NCBI GenBank assembly: GCA_951812505.1
Contig: CATOSI010000003.1
Coordinates: forward strand, 310,001 to 374,000
Origin: an uncultured Dehalococcoidia bacterium
GTDB taxonomy: Bacteria; Chloroflexota; Dehalococcoidia; Lucifugimonadales; UBA1123
Reading direction: 5' to 3'
Length of the DNA stretch: 64,000 bases
Under the pieces are notes generated by a model, which saw only the letters and a program-made list of their open reading frames with translations, did not search any database and was not told the origin of the DNA. This document shows positions 1 through 7,608 of the stretch, one piece after another. The translations under genes and the position numbers were made by a program. Every line of letters starts with the position of its first letter. Position 1 is the first letter of the stretch.

Positions 1-866
1 TCGCCGTATATCGGTCCTTCGTAGCCCAGTTCACGCGCTTGCTTCACTATCGTGCCACCCGTGAACTCCGACTGCGCCGCTACGTGCAGACCGTCGGGAT
101 TCTCACTGAGCAGCTTGGTGAGCTGCGACCTGAAGTCGGTAACGTCCGAAGCGTACCGCTCGGCCCCTACTATCTCACCACCCAGTTTCTCGAACTGCTC
201 GACGGAAGTCCGTCTCACGCCTTCCGCGTAGTCCGTGGACTCCGTTATCGTCGCAAGTGTACGTACACCGTCCGTCCAGATGACGTTACCTGTATCAACT
301 CCGACCTGCGCGTCGCTCATGGAGGTGCGGAAGATATAATCCCCCGCATTCGCGATGTCCGGGTTGGTCGCAAGTCCTGAGAACATGACCACGCCGTCCT
401 CTTCGGCGAGCGGTGCCGCGCCGAGCATGGCGCCGGAGCACGAAGTGCCGAGTATGATCTTCACTCCGTCCACGTCGGTGAGCTTCCGGTACGCCGTTAT
501 CGAGTCCTGGGCGTTGCACTTCTCGTCCTCGACGACCAGTTCCAACTTGCGCCCATTGATGCCGCCCGCCGCGTTGATTTCGTCCACGGCCATCTGCTTC
601 GCCTGGACAGCCACGTTGCCGTAAGTTTCGCCCGGCCCGGTAACCGACTCCATCACCCCGATCCTGAACGGCTCATCCATCATGTCACCGGAAGGCTGCG
701 CCGGCGCAGAGGGAGTCGCGGGCGGCGAAGTCGGCCAGGAGGCGGACTGCCCCGACACCGCTGTCGGCTCCGGTTCCGCCCCACCATCGCCACACGCGAC
801 TATCGCCATCAACGGAACCGCCAGCAGAAACAGTATAGACAATAAGAGCAGTGACTTAGCTTTCAT
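1..866 (-). CDS. Branched-chain amino-acid-type ABC transporter substrate-binding lipoprotein (3' end cut off)
   Basis: The reading frame runs from an ATG at 866 and leaves the window at base 1, so the C-terminus is missing. The N-terminus has a hydrophobic segment ending in a lipobox (IVAC, Cys at about residue 24), followed by a Ser/Pro/Ala-rich linker. The mature domain then begins with FRIGVMESVTGPGETYG and continues with AVDEINAAGG and NGRKLELVVED. These are hallmarks of periplasmic binding protein type 1 domains of the LivJ/LivK family (known family). It is likely anchored outside the membrane and captures amino acids, amides or similar small ligands for a Liv-type importer; the ligand cannot be read from sequence. 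No permease gene is visible here; it may lie beyond the left edge. Confidence 0.85.
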   Translation of the reverse strand, partial: MKAKSLLLLSILFLLAVPLMAIVACGDGGAEPEPTAVSGQSASWPTSPPATPSAPAQPSGDMMDEPFRIGVMESVTGPGETYGNVAVQAKQMAVDEINAAGGINGRKLELVVEDEKCNAQDSITAYRKLTDVDGVKIILGTSCSGAMLGAAPLAEEDGVVMFSGLATNPDIANAGDYIFRTSMSDAQVGVDTGNVIWTDGVRTLATITESTDYAEGVRRTSVEQFEKLGGEIVGAERYASDVTDFRSQLTKLLSENPDGLHVAAQSEFTGGTIVKQARELGYEGPIYG

Positions 867-1184
867 AACGACTCCCCCTCAATCTGATTCTCGCAACTGA
901 TATTTTCACTACGTCAAGAGCGAAGACTTGGGATTTATGCCAATATCGCGCCCGATGATTGTAATTCCACCAAGTCGAAAACAACTTGGAATTATCCGAA
1001 TTTATATCATCCGGTTAATCCAAATCGCAAGAAAAATACAGAATTATCATCTACCTCAGCGGTTCGATGCACAATCCGTTGCAGTGGCATACGCGCCCGA
1101 AAACCCGTTAAAGCCCGGGCGAAGTGGGCACGCCGCCCGGTTGGGACATGAACGGCGCGCCCGGGATAGCGGTTGACGGTAACC
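867..1184. other. Intergenic region between two divergently placed minus-strand genes
   Basis: The AT-rich part (about 900-1070) lies upstream of the binding-protein gene and probably holds its promoter. No clear sigma-70 boxes stand out. The right part contains the hairpin listed at 1115-1140. Confidence 0.4.
1115..1140 (-). terminator. Possible terminator hairpin after the dienelactone hydrolase gene
   Basis: CCGGGCG at 1115-1121 pairs with CGCCCGG at 1134-1140. Read on the minus strand, the stem is followed by GCTTTAACGGGTTTT, a loose T-run. It lies 45 bp past the stop of the hydrolase gene. The T-tract is imperfect, so this is tentative. Confidence 0.4.
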
Positions 1185-1949
1185 CTAGGACAGCTTGTCG
1201 CCGAAGAAGTCGAATACCTTTTCCCACGAATCCATCGCCTGTTCAGGACGATAGGCCCCTCGGTCGTGGTACCAGAACCCGTGTCCCGCGCCGTCGTAGC
1301 GGTGGAACTCGTAGTCCTTGCCGTGCTGCTTGAGAACTTCTTCCAAATCGTCCACTTCGTGTGGAGGCGGGGCCTGGTCGTCGTTGCCGAAGATGCCCAG
1401 CAGCGGCGTGGATAGCCCCTCGGTCAGGTCTATCGGAGCCACCGGCTGCTGAGGCGTGAGTGTGTCGGGCGCCATTGACACGCGACCGCCCCACAGGTCC
1501 ACCACCGCGTCGAACGCGCTTGACCGGCAGGCGACCATGTAGGAGTGTCGTCCGCCGGAGCAGCTTCCGATGATCCCGACCTTGCCGTTCGTATAAGGCA
1601 GCGAATTCAGGAAGGCCGCCGTGCCCTCGGCGTCCGCGAGCACGCTGTCGTCGGATACGCCGCCTTGGCCGCGCGCCGCCGACGCGATGTCGTCAGGTGT
1701 CCCCTGTCCGAATCGGGCGAACAGGTCGGGTGAACACACGACGTATCCGTGATGCGCGAACCGGCGCGCGAACTCTCGATAGAGCTCGTCCCAGCCGGGC
1801 AGGTGATGTATCAGGACTATGGACGGATATGGCCCGGAGCCCAGCGGTCGCGCCATGTAGGCATTGACCCTGTCGCCGTTATAACCGCTTATGGTTACGG
1901 TCTCCGCGATCTGTCCCTCATAGTCCGCCGTGTTGAACTGATTCCACAT
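1185..1949 (-). CDS. Dienelactone hydrolase family protein
   Basis: This 254-aa alpha/beta hydrolase has the DLH signature GSCSGG, with nucleophile Cys at residue 130. A later Asp in FGNDDQAPP and a His in GAGHGFW complete a Cys-Asp-His triad as in the family. Such enzymes open lactone rings of dienelactones or hydrolyse related esters in the cytoplasm; the substrate here is unknown. I start it at the ATG at 1949 (MWNQFNTADYEG), which has AGGGGG a few bases upstream. The longer frame to 2054 would translate an upstream repeat and has no ribosome site. It stands alone, with no aromatic degradation genes nearby. Confidence 0.85.
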   Translation of the reverse strand: MWNQFNTADYEGQIAETVTISGYNGDRVNAYMARPLGSGPYPSIVLIHHLPGWDELYREFARRFAHHGYVVCSPDLFARFGQGTPDDIASAARGQGGVSDDSVLADAEGTAAFLNSLPYTNGKVGIIGSCSGGRHSYMVACRSSAFDAVVDLWGGRVSMAPDTLTPQQPVAPIDLTEGLSTPLLGIFGNDDQAPPPHEVDDLEEVLKQHGKDYEFHRYDGAGHGFWYHDRGAYRPEQAMDSWEKVFDFFGDKLS

Positions 1950-2000
1950 ATTCTTTCCCCCTATATCTGCTGAATTTCGTGGCATGAAAGCCGCCAAAAC

Positions 2001-2040
2001 CCCCTCTCCCTTGATGTGGGAGGGGGTTGGGGTGAGGGTG
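2001..2040. repeat. Interspersed G/C-run palindromic repeat (CCCTCTCCCTTGATG type)
   Basis: CCCCTCTCCCTTGATGTGGG runs into AGGGGGTTGGGGTGAGGG, a near-palindrome. A second copy lies at 12329-12354 between moxR and DUF58. This looks like an interspersed extragenic repeat. Confidence 0.6.
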
Positions 2041-2140
2041 CCCGTGTCTGCCAAACTGGCGTAGCATCAGACCCGTGCGCGGCATATCCTCGCCAACAAT
2101 GCGAGATTATCAGCGTCGCCCCGTTCAGTCAACGCCATCC

Positions 2141-2635
2141 CTACTCCGGCACAAACCACCCATCATCATTCTGCAATAGCGCCCGCGTCCGATTCACCTC
2201 CCCCGCATGATACACATCATGCTCGATCATAGTTACGATGATATGGCGCGTCGGAACCAGACCGCCCCAGTGCGCCTTCCTCAGCGCCTCCAACTCTGAA
2301 TCATCCCCAAGCCCCCGTATCAGGCCCGTCAAATACTCATGCCCCTCCCGCAGATATTCCGTCGCCGCCTCCACCGACGCCAGCCGCTCGGACGACGGAG
2401 TCGCGGGCGGCTCCCCATAGTCGAGGTCTCCCGCATCGAAGCCATGATTCGCATACATGAATTTGAACATCCCCACGTGCGCCACGATGTTCTGGATGGA
2501 GCGTTTACCGCCCTCCGGTACGCGCGTCCAAGACTCCTCCTCCACACTCGCCAGATTCTTCAGTAGCGAATGTTCGCTCTCCGCAAAAGCGCGGTCCATG
2601 AGAAAAAGTAACTCGTCAATTCGTGGTGCTGGCAT
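2141..2635 (-). CDS. DinB superfamily protein
   Basis: This 164-aa, mostly helical protein fits the DinB/YfiT four-helix fold. It has the typical opening (IDELLFLMDRAFAESEHSLL), a mid-helix His in IVAHVGMFKFMYANH and the C-terminal HDVYHAGEVNRTR, giving the three His of the family's metal site. Family members are metal-dependent thiol transferases or of unknown function. The ATG at 2635 starts the protein without extra sequence. It is followed 22 bp away by the end of the nuclease gene on the same strand, so the two could share a transcript. Confidence 0.75.
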   Translation of the reverse strand: MPAPRIDELLFLMDRAFAESEHSLLKNLASVEEESWTRVPEGGKRSIQNIVAHVGMFKFMYANHGFDAGDLDYGEPPATPSSERLASVEAATEYLREGHEYLTGLIRGLGDDSELEALRKAHWGGLVPTRHIIVTMIEHDVYHAGEVNRTRALLQNDDGWFVPE

Positions 2636-2657
2636 ACGAAATTCACCTCATCTGGGT

Positions 2658-3680
2658 TCAGGCTTGCGGCGCACTCTCTCTGAGCAACTTTATAAGTCTG
2701 TCGAGGCGGTCGCTGTCGAAGAAGTACGCCCAACTGGATGTCGTACCCACGTCCTTGGCTGCAAGACTCTCAGAGAGTCCGCACTTAACCTGTATCTTCT
2801 CCTCAGGGACATTGAAGAGACGGAGAATCCTATCAGGCCAAAGTGCGATGGCGAGACCGTACTCTCTAGAACTAGCCCCCGGGACAAGCGAAACAAACGC
2901 ACCGGAACTCCCATCCCTATCCTGGACATTGAAAAACAAACTGCTTCCGCTTCTGCCTCTTGATTGGGACAGAGGCCAGAATCCCTCGATAGCCTTATCC
3001 CATAACCCCTCTACGCCGGACTCCTCTGCGATATCTCGTAATTCTGCCTGAGTAAGATATCGCCTGCGCTTTGGCGCGGCTCTGGATTCGGATCGAGTCT
3101 GTACGGCTTCTTCATCAAGAAGCATCGAACGGCCTATCATCTCTTGACCGCCAACGTCGAAATACGCGAACGTCGCCACATTGATATCCACACCATGCGT
3201 TTCAGACAGATACCCCACGATTCTCTCCGTTGCCGAATCGAGAGAAGACGCGACGATGTACATACGATGTGTCTGGTTCACGAACTCCGGCAGGTCGAAT
3301 CCAAACTTCTCGCTGAATGCCTCCTCCAGGCTTTTCCCAGCGAGAAAGTCTGAGTCCACCGCAATTCCCTGTATTCGCGAAAGACCCAGCTTCTGAACGT
3401 ATGAGGCGTAGTCTAAAATCTGCGCCACGATATCCCGCGGTGTCCTGTCTCGCTTCAGCTCCAGAATAACCAGGTTCGCCTCCGAGTCCATCGCGAGCAG
3501 ATCTATATCCCCGGTATGGTCCGTCGGCACCTGCTGACCTATCACCAGCAGATCGTCATTCACCAGCCCAATATCGTCACGTATCCAGTTCTCAAGCCGC
3601 GATTCCAGGTCCAGCTTGTCCTGTGAGACAGGCTTGGGCCTATCTTCTTCTATCCGCCACAGCTTGATCTCAGTCGGCAT
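2658..3680 (-). CDS. PD-(D/E)xK nuclease-domain protein (NucS/DUF91-like N-terminus)
   Basis: The 340-aa protein carries a nuclease core at residues about 50-110: an acidic residue in GDIDLLAMD, then LVILELKRD with the E-x-K pair, then TPRDIVAQILDYASYV. This matches the RecB-like/NucS C-terminal nuclease family, which cleaves branched or mismatched DNA. The rest (residues about 120-340) has a short-chain-like WDKAIEGFWPLSQSRGRSGSS block and no domain I recognise. In genomes such proteins are often annotated DUF91/endonuclease NucS-like and may act in repair or phage defence. It is not next to a methylase, so it is not an obvious restriction enzyme. Confidence 0.7.
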   Translation of the reverse strand: MPTEIKLWRIEEDRPKPVSQDKLDLESRLENWIRDDIGLVNDDLLVIGQQVPTDHTGDIDLLAMDSEANLVILELKRDRTPRDIVAQILDYASYVQKLGLSRIQGIAVDSDFLAGKSLEEAFSEKFGFDLPEFVNQTHRMYIVASSLDSATERIVGYLSETHGVDINVATFAYFDVGGQEMIGRSMLLDEEAVQTRSESRAAPKRRRYLTQAELRDIAEESGVEGLWDKAIEGFWPLSQSRGRSGSSLFFNVQDRDGSSGAFVSLVPGASSREYGLAIALWPDRILRLFNVPEEKIQVKCGLSESLAAKDVGTTSSWAYFFDSDRLDRLIKLLRESAPQA

Positions 3681-3701
3681 CGCATACTCTCTGATTGACT
3701 A

Positions 3702-3822
3702 GGCCGTGTTGACATTTCTCGTCATTCCCGTGAAAACGGGAATCCAGGGGTGCGGGGTGTAGCTATTTACCCTACCGCAACCCCTTGAAGGCAGGAAAAA
3801 ATCATAGAATGTCAACAGAACC
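3702..3822. mobile_element. MITE copy 1, flanked by TA target duplication
   Basis: The ends are inverted: left GGCCGTGTTGACATT, right (reverse complement) GGTTCTGTTGACATT, each abutted by TA (3700-3701 and 3823-3824). The interior has the palindrome CATTCCCGTGAAAACGGGAAT. TA duplication suggests mobilisation by an IS630/mariner-type transposase (known for such MITEs). Related copies lie at 59828 and 61731, in inverse orientation. Confidence 0.75.
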
Positions 3823-3908
3823 TAAACTACTACACCCAAACCATCATCCACCTGAGTATCCTGCCAATCCCAACATCCTGTAAATCCTGCTTCAGACAAA
3901 CACCCCGA

Positions 3909-4847
3909 CTAAAGCCCATCCAGCCGCCCCACCACCTCATCCGGCAGTTCGATAGACGCCGCCGCCCCGTTGCTCACCGCCTGCTCTGGCCGCGACGCTC
4001 CCACGATCACCGACGTTATCTGAGGCCTCGACAGCGTCCACGCGATTAGCAGTTGCGGCACGCTGACCTCCAACTCCGCCGCCGTGTCTTTCAGCGTCTC
4101 CACCATCCCGAAGGTACGGTCGTTCCAGTAAGTATCCTTCGCCCTCTGAGCGTGGCGCGACGCCATGTGACTGTCCTCAGGCGGTGGAGACTCCGGCGTG
4201 TATCGCCCAGTCAGCACCCCGCCCATGAATATCTGGTACGGGATGATTCCCACACCCTGGTCCGAGCACGCTTCGAACAGCTCCCCCTCGATGTCCCGCT
4301 TGCCCAGGTTATACTCCGGCTGTACCGACTCGAACCTCTCCAACCCGTTCTTGTCGCTTACCCACAACGCCCTCACAAGCTGCCACGCCGCGAAATTCGA
4401 GCACCCGATATACCGGATCTTCCCCTGTCGCACCATATCGTCCAGCGTCCCCAGACTCTCCTCCAGCGGAGTGTCCGGGTCGAAATAATGCACCTGGTAC
4501 AGATCAATATAGTCAGTTCCCAGGCGTCTCAGACTGCCATCCACAGCGTCCACCAGGTGCTTGCGCGAGAGTCCCACATCGTTGGGTCCCGGTCCCGTGG
4601 CGATGAACCCCTTCGTAGCCACCACGAAATCATGCCTGTGACTCCGCACGGCCCTGCCAACTACCACCTCCGAGTGCCCGGAGTTATAGGCGTCCGCGGT
4701 ATCTATGAAGTTGATTCCGGCATCATAGGCGGCATCAATAACCGAGACCGCCCGGTCGTCTTCTACATATCCCGCTCCGAACATATTCGTACCGACACAC
4801 ACCCGCGACACCTTCAGACCGCTGCGACCAAGCCTGACATATTCCAT
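3909..4847 (-). CDS. Aldo/keto reductase
   Basis: This 312-aa TIM-barrel NADPH-dependent oxidoreductase starts with MEYVRLGRSGLKVSRVCVGT. The catalytic tetrad is visible: Asp in FIDTADAY, Tyr in the same motif, Lys in VVATKGF and His in YQVHYFD. The C-terminal SVIVGASRPEQ is the cofactor-binding end of the family. It resembles the YhdN/tas-like branch that reduces aldehydes and ketones; the substrate is unknown. The ATG at 4847 has GAGGTAG upstream; the longer frame to 4907 would run into the transposon boundary. The 3.8-kb transposon is inserted about 65 bp upstream of this start, so its native promoter may have been displaced. Confidence 0.9.
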   Translation of the reverse strand: MEYVRLGRSGLKVSRVCVGTNMFGAGYVEDDRAVSVIDAAYDAGINFIDTADAYNSGHSEVVVGRAVRSHRHDFVVATKGFIATGPGPNDVGLSRKHLVDAVDGSLRRLGTDYIDLYQVHYFDPDTPLEESLGTLDDMVRQGKIRYIGCSNFAAWQLVRALWVSDKNGLERFESVQPEYNLGKRDIEGELFEACSDQGVGIIPYQIFMGGVLTGRYTPESPPPEDSHMASRHAQRAKDTYWNDRTFGMVETLKDTAAELEVSVPQLLIAWTLSRPQITSVIVGASRPEQAVSNGAAASIELPDEVVGRLDGL

Positions 4848-4906
4848 AGTTCTACCTCGCGACGTTTGATTCGGCCCAACCCTAGCCGAACCTTCGAACG
4901 CTGTCA

Positions 4907-4935
4907 AAATGCACGGTTCCGTTTGATTGTAGTTG
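4907..4935. repeat. Left target duplication and terminal inverted repeat of transposon 1
   Basis: AAATGCAC at 4907-4914 is the target duplication. The inverted repeat at 4915-4935 begins GGTTCCGTTTGATTG and is a perfect 21-bp inverse match to 8702-8722. Confidence 0.95.
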
Positions 4936-4951
4936 GTGGCGATGATACCAT
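4923..4951 (+). promoter_or_regulatory. Possible promoter in the left end of transposon 1
   Basis: TTGATT at 4923-4928 lies inside the inverted repeat and is 17 bp from TACCAT at 4946-4951. Transcription would begin at about the first ATG (4958), which has no Shine-Dalgarno sequence, so the first gene could be translated leaderless. This rests only on box matching. Confidence 0.35.
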
Positions 4952-4957
4952 TTCAAC

Positions 4958-5455
4958 ATGGAACCCGAAGTTACAGCCCGCGAACTCAGCAAACTCATAT
5001 CCGACGCTTTGGGGTTACGTGCCTTGAAGTACGTCATTTGGGGCGGAATCGTGATATTGGGTGCAGGTGGAGTAGCATGGGCGGCACTTCAAATCCAAAA
5101 GGCTGTCAATGCGTTTGGCGGGATAGATGCCACGTCCGATAGTACGCTTATCTATCTGGCTACAAATGCGCTGGGCATGATTGTAGTGGTTGCTATATTA
5201 GGTCTGTTGGTCATTATATTAACGTTTTGCATGGCCGTTGTAGTCCAGATTGGCGTAAATGGATTACATATTAGGCGAAACCGTGCGGAGCGCGAGGAAC
5301 TTGACCAAATACGGCATGAGTTGGCAGAGGCGACCATTGAGCGATTGGAAGAAATGAAGGCGTGTTTAGAGGCTATGGAACAGGAACGCAATAAGGGGTG
5401 GATTCAGCGAACGTGGTCAAGTCTAGTATTTTGGAAGAGGGCGACTGATGACTGA
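4958..5455 (+). CDS. Two-TM membrane protein with C-terminal coiled coil, transposon cargo
   Basis: This 165-aa protein is not a family I recognise. Residues about 25-45 and 70-95 are strongly hydrophobic (VIWGGIVILGAGGVAWAAL; GMIVVVAILGLLVIILTFCMAVVV), giving a hairpin in the membrane. A charged helical tail follows (about 105-150, RAEREELDQIRHELAEATIERLEE), probably a cytoplasmic coiled coil. It is the first gene of transposon 1, and its last 8 bp overlap the start of the methyltransferase gene, implying translational coupling. Possible roles include an anti-restriction or membrane anchor partner or an unrelated passenger; nothing in the sequence decides. It lacks a Shine-Dalgarno sequence. 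Confidence 0.7.
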   Translation: MEPEVTARELSKLISDALGLRALKYVIWGGIVILGAGGVAWAALQIQKAVNAFGGIDATSDSTLIYLATNALGMIVVVAILGLLVIILTFCMAVVVQIGVNGLHIRRNRAEREELDQIRHELAEATIERLEEMKACLEAMEQERNKGWIQRTWSSLVFWKRATDD

Positions 5456-7031
5456 ACTGAACTTTGAGAACCGAACCCTGTATCACGGGGACAACCTTGA
5501 CTTCCTGCGCGGCATGAACTCCGAGACCGTCCACCTGATAGCGACAGACCCGCCTTTCAACAAGAACCGAGACTTTCACGCGACCCCAGACAGCCTAGCG
5601 CGGGGAGCGCGCTTCAGCGATAGGTGGTCGTGGGAGCGCGATGTACATGAGGACTGGGTTGACAGCATCAAGGACGACTGGCCTGCTGTATGGTCTGTCA
5701 TAGAGTCAACGCGGGTGTCCTACGGCGACGACATGGCGGCGTTTCTCTGCTGGCTAGGCGTTCGCCTTATGGAGATGCACAGGGTTCTACGGAATGATGG
5801 CAGTGTCTATCTTCACTGTGACCCGACTGCCAGCCATTACATCAAGGCTTTGATGGACGGCATATTTGGACATCGAGCCTTCCAAAATGAAATAACGTGG
5901 CAGAGGACTACCGCTCATAGTGATGCTGTTCGATATGGCAAGAATTCTGACACCATACTGTTTTACTCGAAAGGCGACAGTTGGACTTGGAATAGGCAGT
6001 ATCAGGACTACGCCCCTGCATACATCGCGTCGCATTATCGCCACAAGGACGATACTGGGCGTATGTACAGGACTGACAACTTAACGGCGACCAGTTTGAG
6101 CGGTGGCGGATATGAATACGAATGGAACGGAGTAACTCGGGTCTGGCGGAGACCCCGCGAGAGCATGGCACAACTACATGACGAGGGTCGCATTCGTTAC
6201 ACCAGAAACGGGGTAGCTGAATACATTCGCTATCTTGACGAAATGCCTGGCGTTCCGCTTCAAGCAGTATGGAGCGATATAAACGCCATCAACTCCCAAG
6301 CCCGTGAGCGTACAGGGTTTCCTACTCAAAAGCCGCTCGCACTATATGAGCGTATCGTTAAGGCATCCAGCAACGAGGGCGACATTGTACTTGACCCATT
6401 CTGCGGTTGCGCCACTACTCCGATAGCCGCCGAGCGGCTGGGGCGACAGTGGGTAGGGATGGACATTTGGGACGGCGCATACCAGACTGTCTTGACACGT
6501 CTGGAAAAAGAGGGGATGGCAGTGGAAAATGCCGACCCTGAGCAACCCCATCTAATGACCTTTGGAGACGTTTATTACCTGACCACACCGCCAACACGCA
6601 CGGACGACAACGACGTTGCCGCGCCGAGTTTCAGGCTCAAGATGCAACGTCCGGTCGAACCCTGGCAACGAATCACGCATAGGGGAATGGTCAACATACT
6701 GATACAGGCACAGAGCGACACTAACGGCGTTATCTGTGGCGGTTGCGGGAGAGTGCTTGAACGGGAGTTCATGGAGCTTGACCATATCACGCCAAAGTCA
6801 GACAGGGGCGCAAACGACATATCCAATCGAATCCTGCTATGCCGTCCATGCAATGGACGCAAGCGGAACAATCTCACACTGAGTGGTCTAATGCGTGAGA
6901 ACAAGAAAGTTGGCTGGATGCAAGATGAGGGAAGGGCAAAGGTGGTACAGGACAAGACGGCGGACAGAGCCGAATGGGTAAGGGACAACTATCAGACAAA
7001 CGAATGCCAAGCGTTGATTGAGGCCAAATGA
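5448..7031 (+). CDS. Beta-class DNA methyltransferase fused to a C-terminal HNH nuclease domain
   Basis: This 527-aa protein carries catalytic motif IV (DPPF, residues 34-37) before the AdoMet-binding motif I (DPFCG at 316, then GRQWVGMDI), the beta-class order. DPPF is usual for adenine-N6 or cytosine-N4 methylation. The segment between them, about 100-300, should contain target recognition. Residues about 425-485 form an HNH domain with two CxxC pairs (CGGCG, CRPCNG) around LDHITPKS, whose DH is the metal-binding/catalytic pair. One polypeptide could thus modify and cut, or the HNH part may aid the separate HNH protein downstream. Its ATG overlaps the membrane gene by 8 bp, and its stop overlaps the next start (ATGA). 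Confidence 0.85.
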   Translation: MTELNFENRTLYHGDNLDFLRGMNSETVHLIATDPPFNKNRDFHATPDSLARGARFSDRWSWERDVHEDWVDSIKDDWPAVWSVIESTRVSYGDDMAAFLCWLGVRLMEMHRVLRNDGSVYLHCDPTASHYIKALMDGIFGHRAFQNEITWQRTTAHSDAVRYGKNSDTILFYSKGDSWTWNRQYQDYAPAYIASHYRHKDDTGRMYRTDNLTATSLSGGGYEYEWNGVTRVWRRPRESMAQLHDEGRIRYTRNGVAEYIRYLDEMPGVPLQAVWSDINAINSQARERTGFPTQKPLALYERIVKASSNEGDIVLDPFCGCATTPIAAERLGRQWVGMDIWDGAYQTVLTRLEKEGMAVENADPEQPHLMTFGDVYYLTTPPTRTDDNDVAAPSFRLKMQRPVEPWQRITHRGMVNILIQAQSDTNGVICGGCGRVLEREFMELDHITPKSDRGANDISNRILLCRPCNGRKRNNLTLSGLMRENKKVGWMQDEGRAKVVQDKTADRAEWVRDNYQTNECQALIEAK

Positions 7032-7471
7032 GTATTACACTTGACAGCGTTGTGAAATTGCTTGAAAGCGAATTCGTGGGAGAGACGCCAGGTAGGAAGG
7101 AGGAACTGTTGAGGATAGTGCTCAACATGCCCCGAAAATATCCGCCGCCACGTCAACAGCATGGCAGGCTGTTACTGGACGTTGGCGCGTTCTGTCAGGG
7201 ATGCGGACGGGATTACAACTTCGATCCTCGCGTTCTTGAGGTTGACCATATCAGGCCAAAGGCGGACGGAGGGAGTGACGCTTATGACAATCTCACGCTG
7301 TTATGTCCGCCGTGCAACCGCATCAAGCAGCACAGAATGACGCTGTCGGGATTGCAGGCACAGAACCGCCGAGAGGGGCATCTACTGTCGAAGAACGAAC
7401 AGAACCTACGGATAAGGTCGCGCTCAACGCTCAAGACGCAGACGGCGGAGGTGAGAACATGGAAGCATTAG
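7028..7471 (+). CDS. HNH endonuclease
   Basis: This 147-aa protein has an HNH core at residues about 55-110: CQGCG, then LEVDHIRPKADGGSD, then LLCPPCNRIKQH. The zinc-binding CxxC pairs and the DH of the catalytic motif are present. The core is clearly related to the HNH domain fused to the methyltransferase just upstream (both end in CNR/CNG followed by a basic stretch and LTLSGL/MTLSGL), which suggests duplication inside the cassette. It probably cleaves DNA as the restriction part of a type II-like pair. The start overlaps the methyltransferase stop by 4 bp. Confidence 0.85.
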   Translation: MSITLDSVVKLLESEFVGETPGRKEELLRIVLNMPRKYPPPRQQHGRLLLDVGAFCQGCGRDYNFDPRVLEVDHIRPKADGGSDAYDNLTLLCPPCNRIKQHRMTLSGLQAQNRREGHLLSKNEQNLRIRSRSTLKTQTAEVRTWKH

Positions 7472-7593
7472 CAATCGGATTATTGGTAAATGTGTTCGAG
7501 CGGTTGCCGAGTGTTATCTTGGCGTCTGCTGTGACAAGTATCCCTTACATTGGCCCCTGGTTGTGGCGGTGGGTCAAATGGGAATTATTGTAG
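7459..7593 (+). CDS. 44-aa hydrophobic peptide in transposon 1
   Basis: A short frame starts at ATG 7459 with a strong ribosome site (GGAGGTGAG, 5 bp spacing) inside the end of the HNH gene (13-bp overlap). The peptide (MEALAIGLLVNVFERLPSVI...) is largely hydrophobic and ends in WLWRWVKWELL, typical of a single membrane helix with an aromatic/basic exit. Position and ribosome site argue that it is real. It could be a small toxin-like, holin-like or regulatory peptide. No family is recognised. Confidence 0.6.
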   Translation: MEALAIGLLVNVFERLPSVILASAVTSIPYIGPWLWRWVKWELL

Positions 7594-7608
7594 AGGGGTG
7601 AATTCAAC

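Noticed and set aside
4053-5027. 324-codon plus-strand open frame opposite the aldo/keto reductase
   Set aside because: It is the antisense shadow of a gene with a full catalytic tetrad and crosses the transposon boundary.
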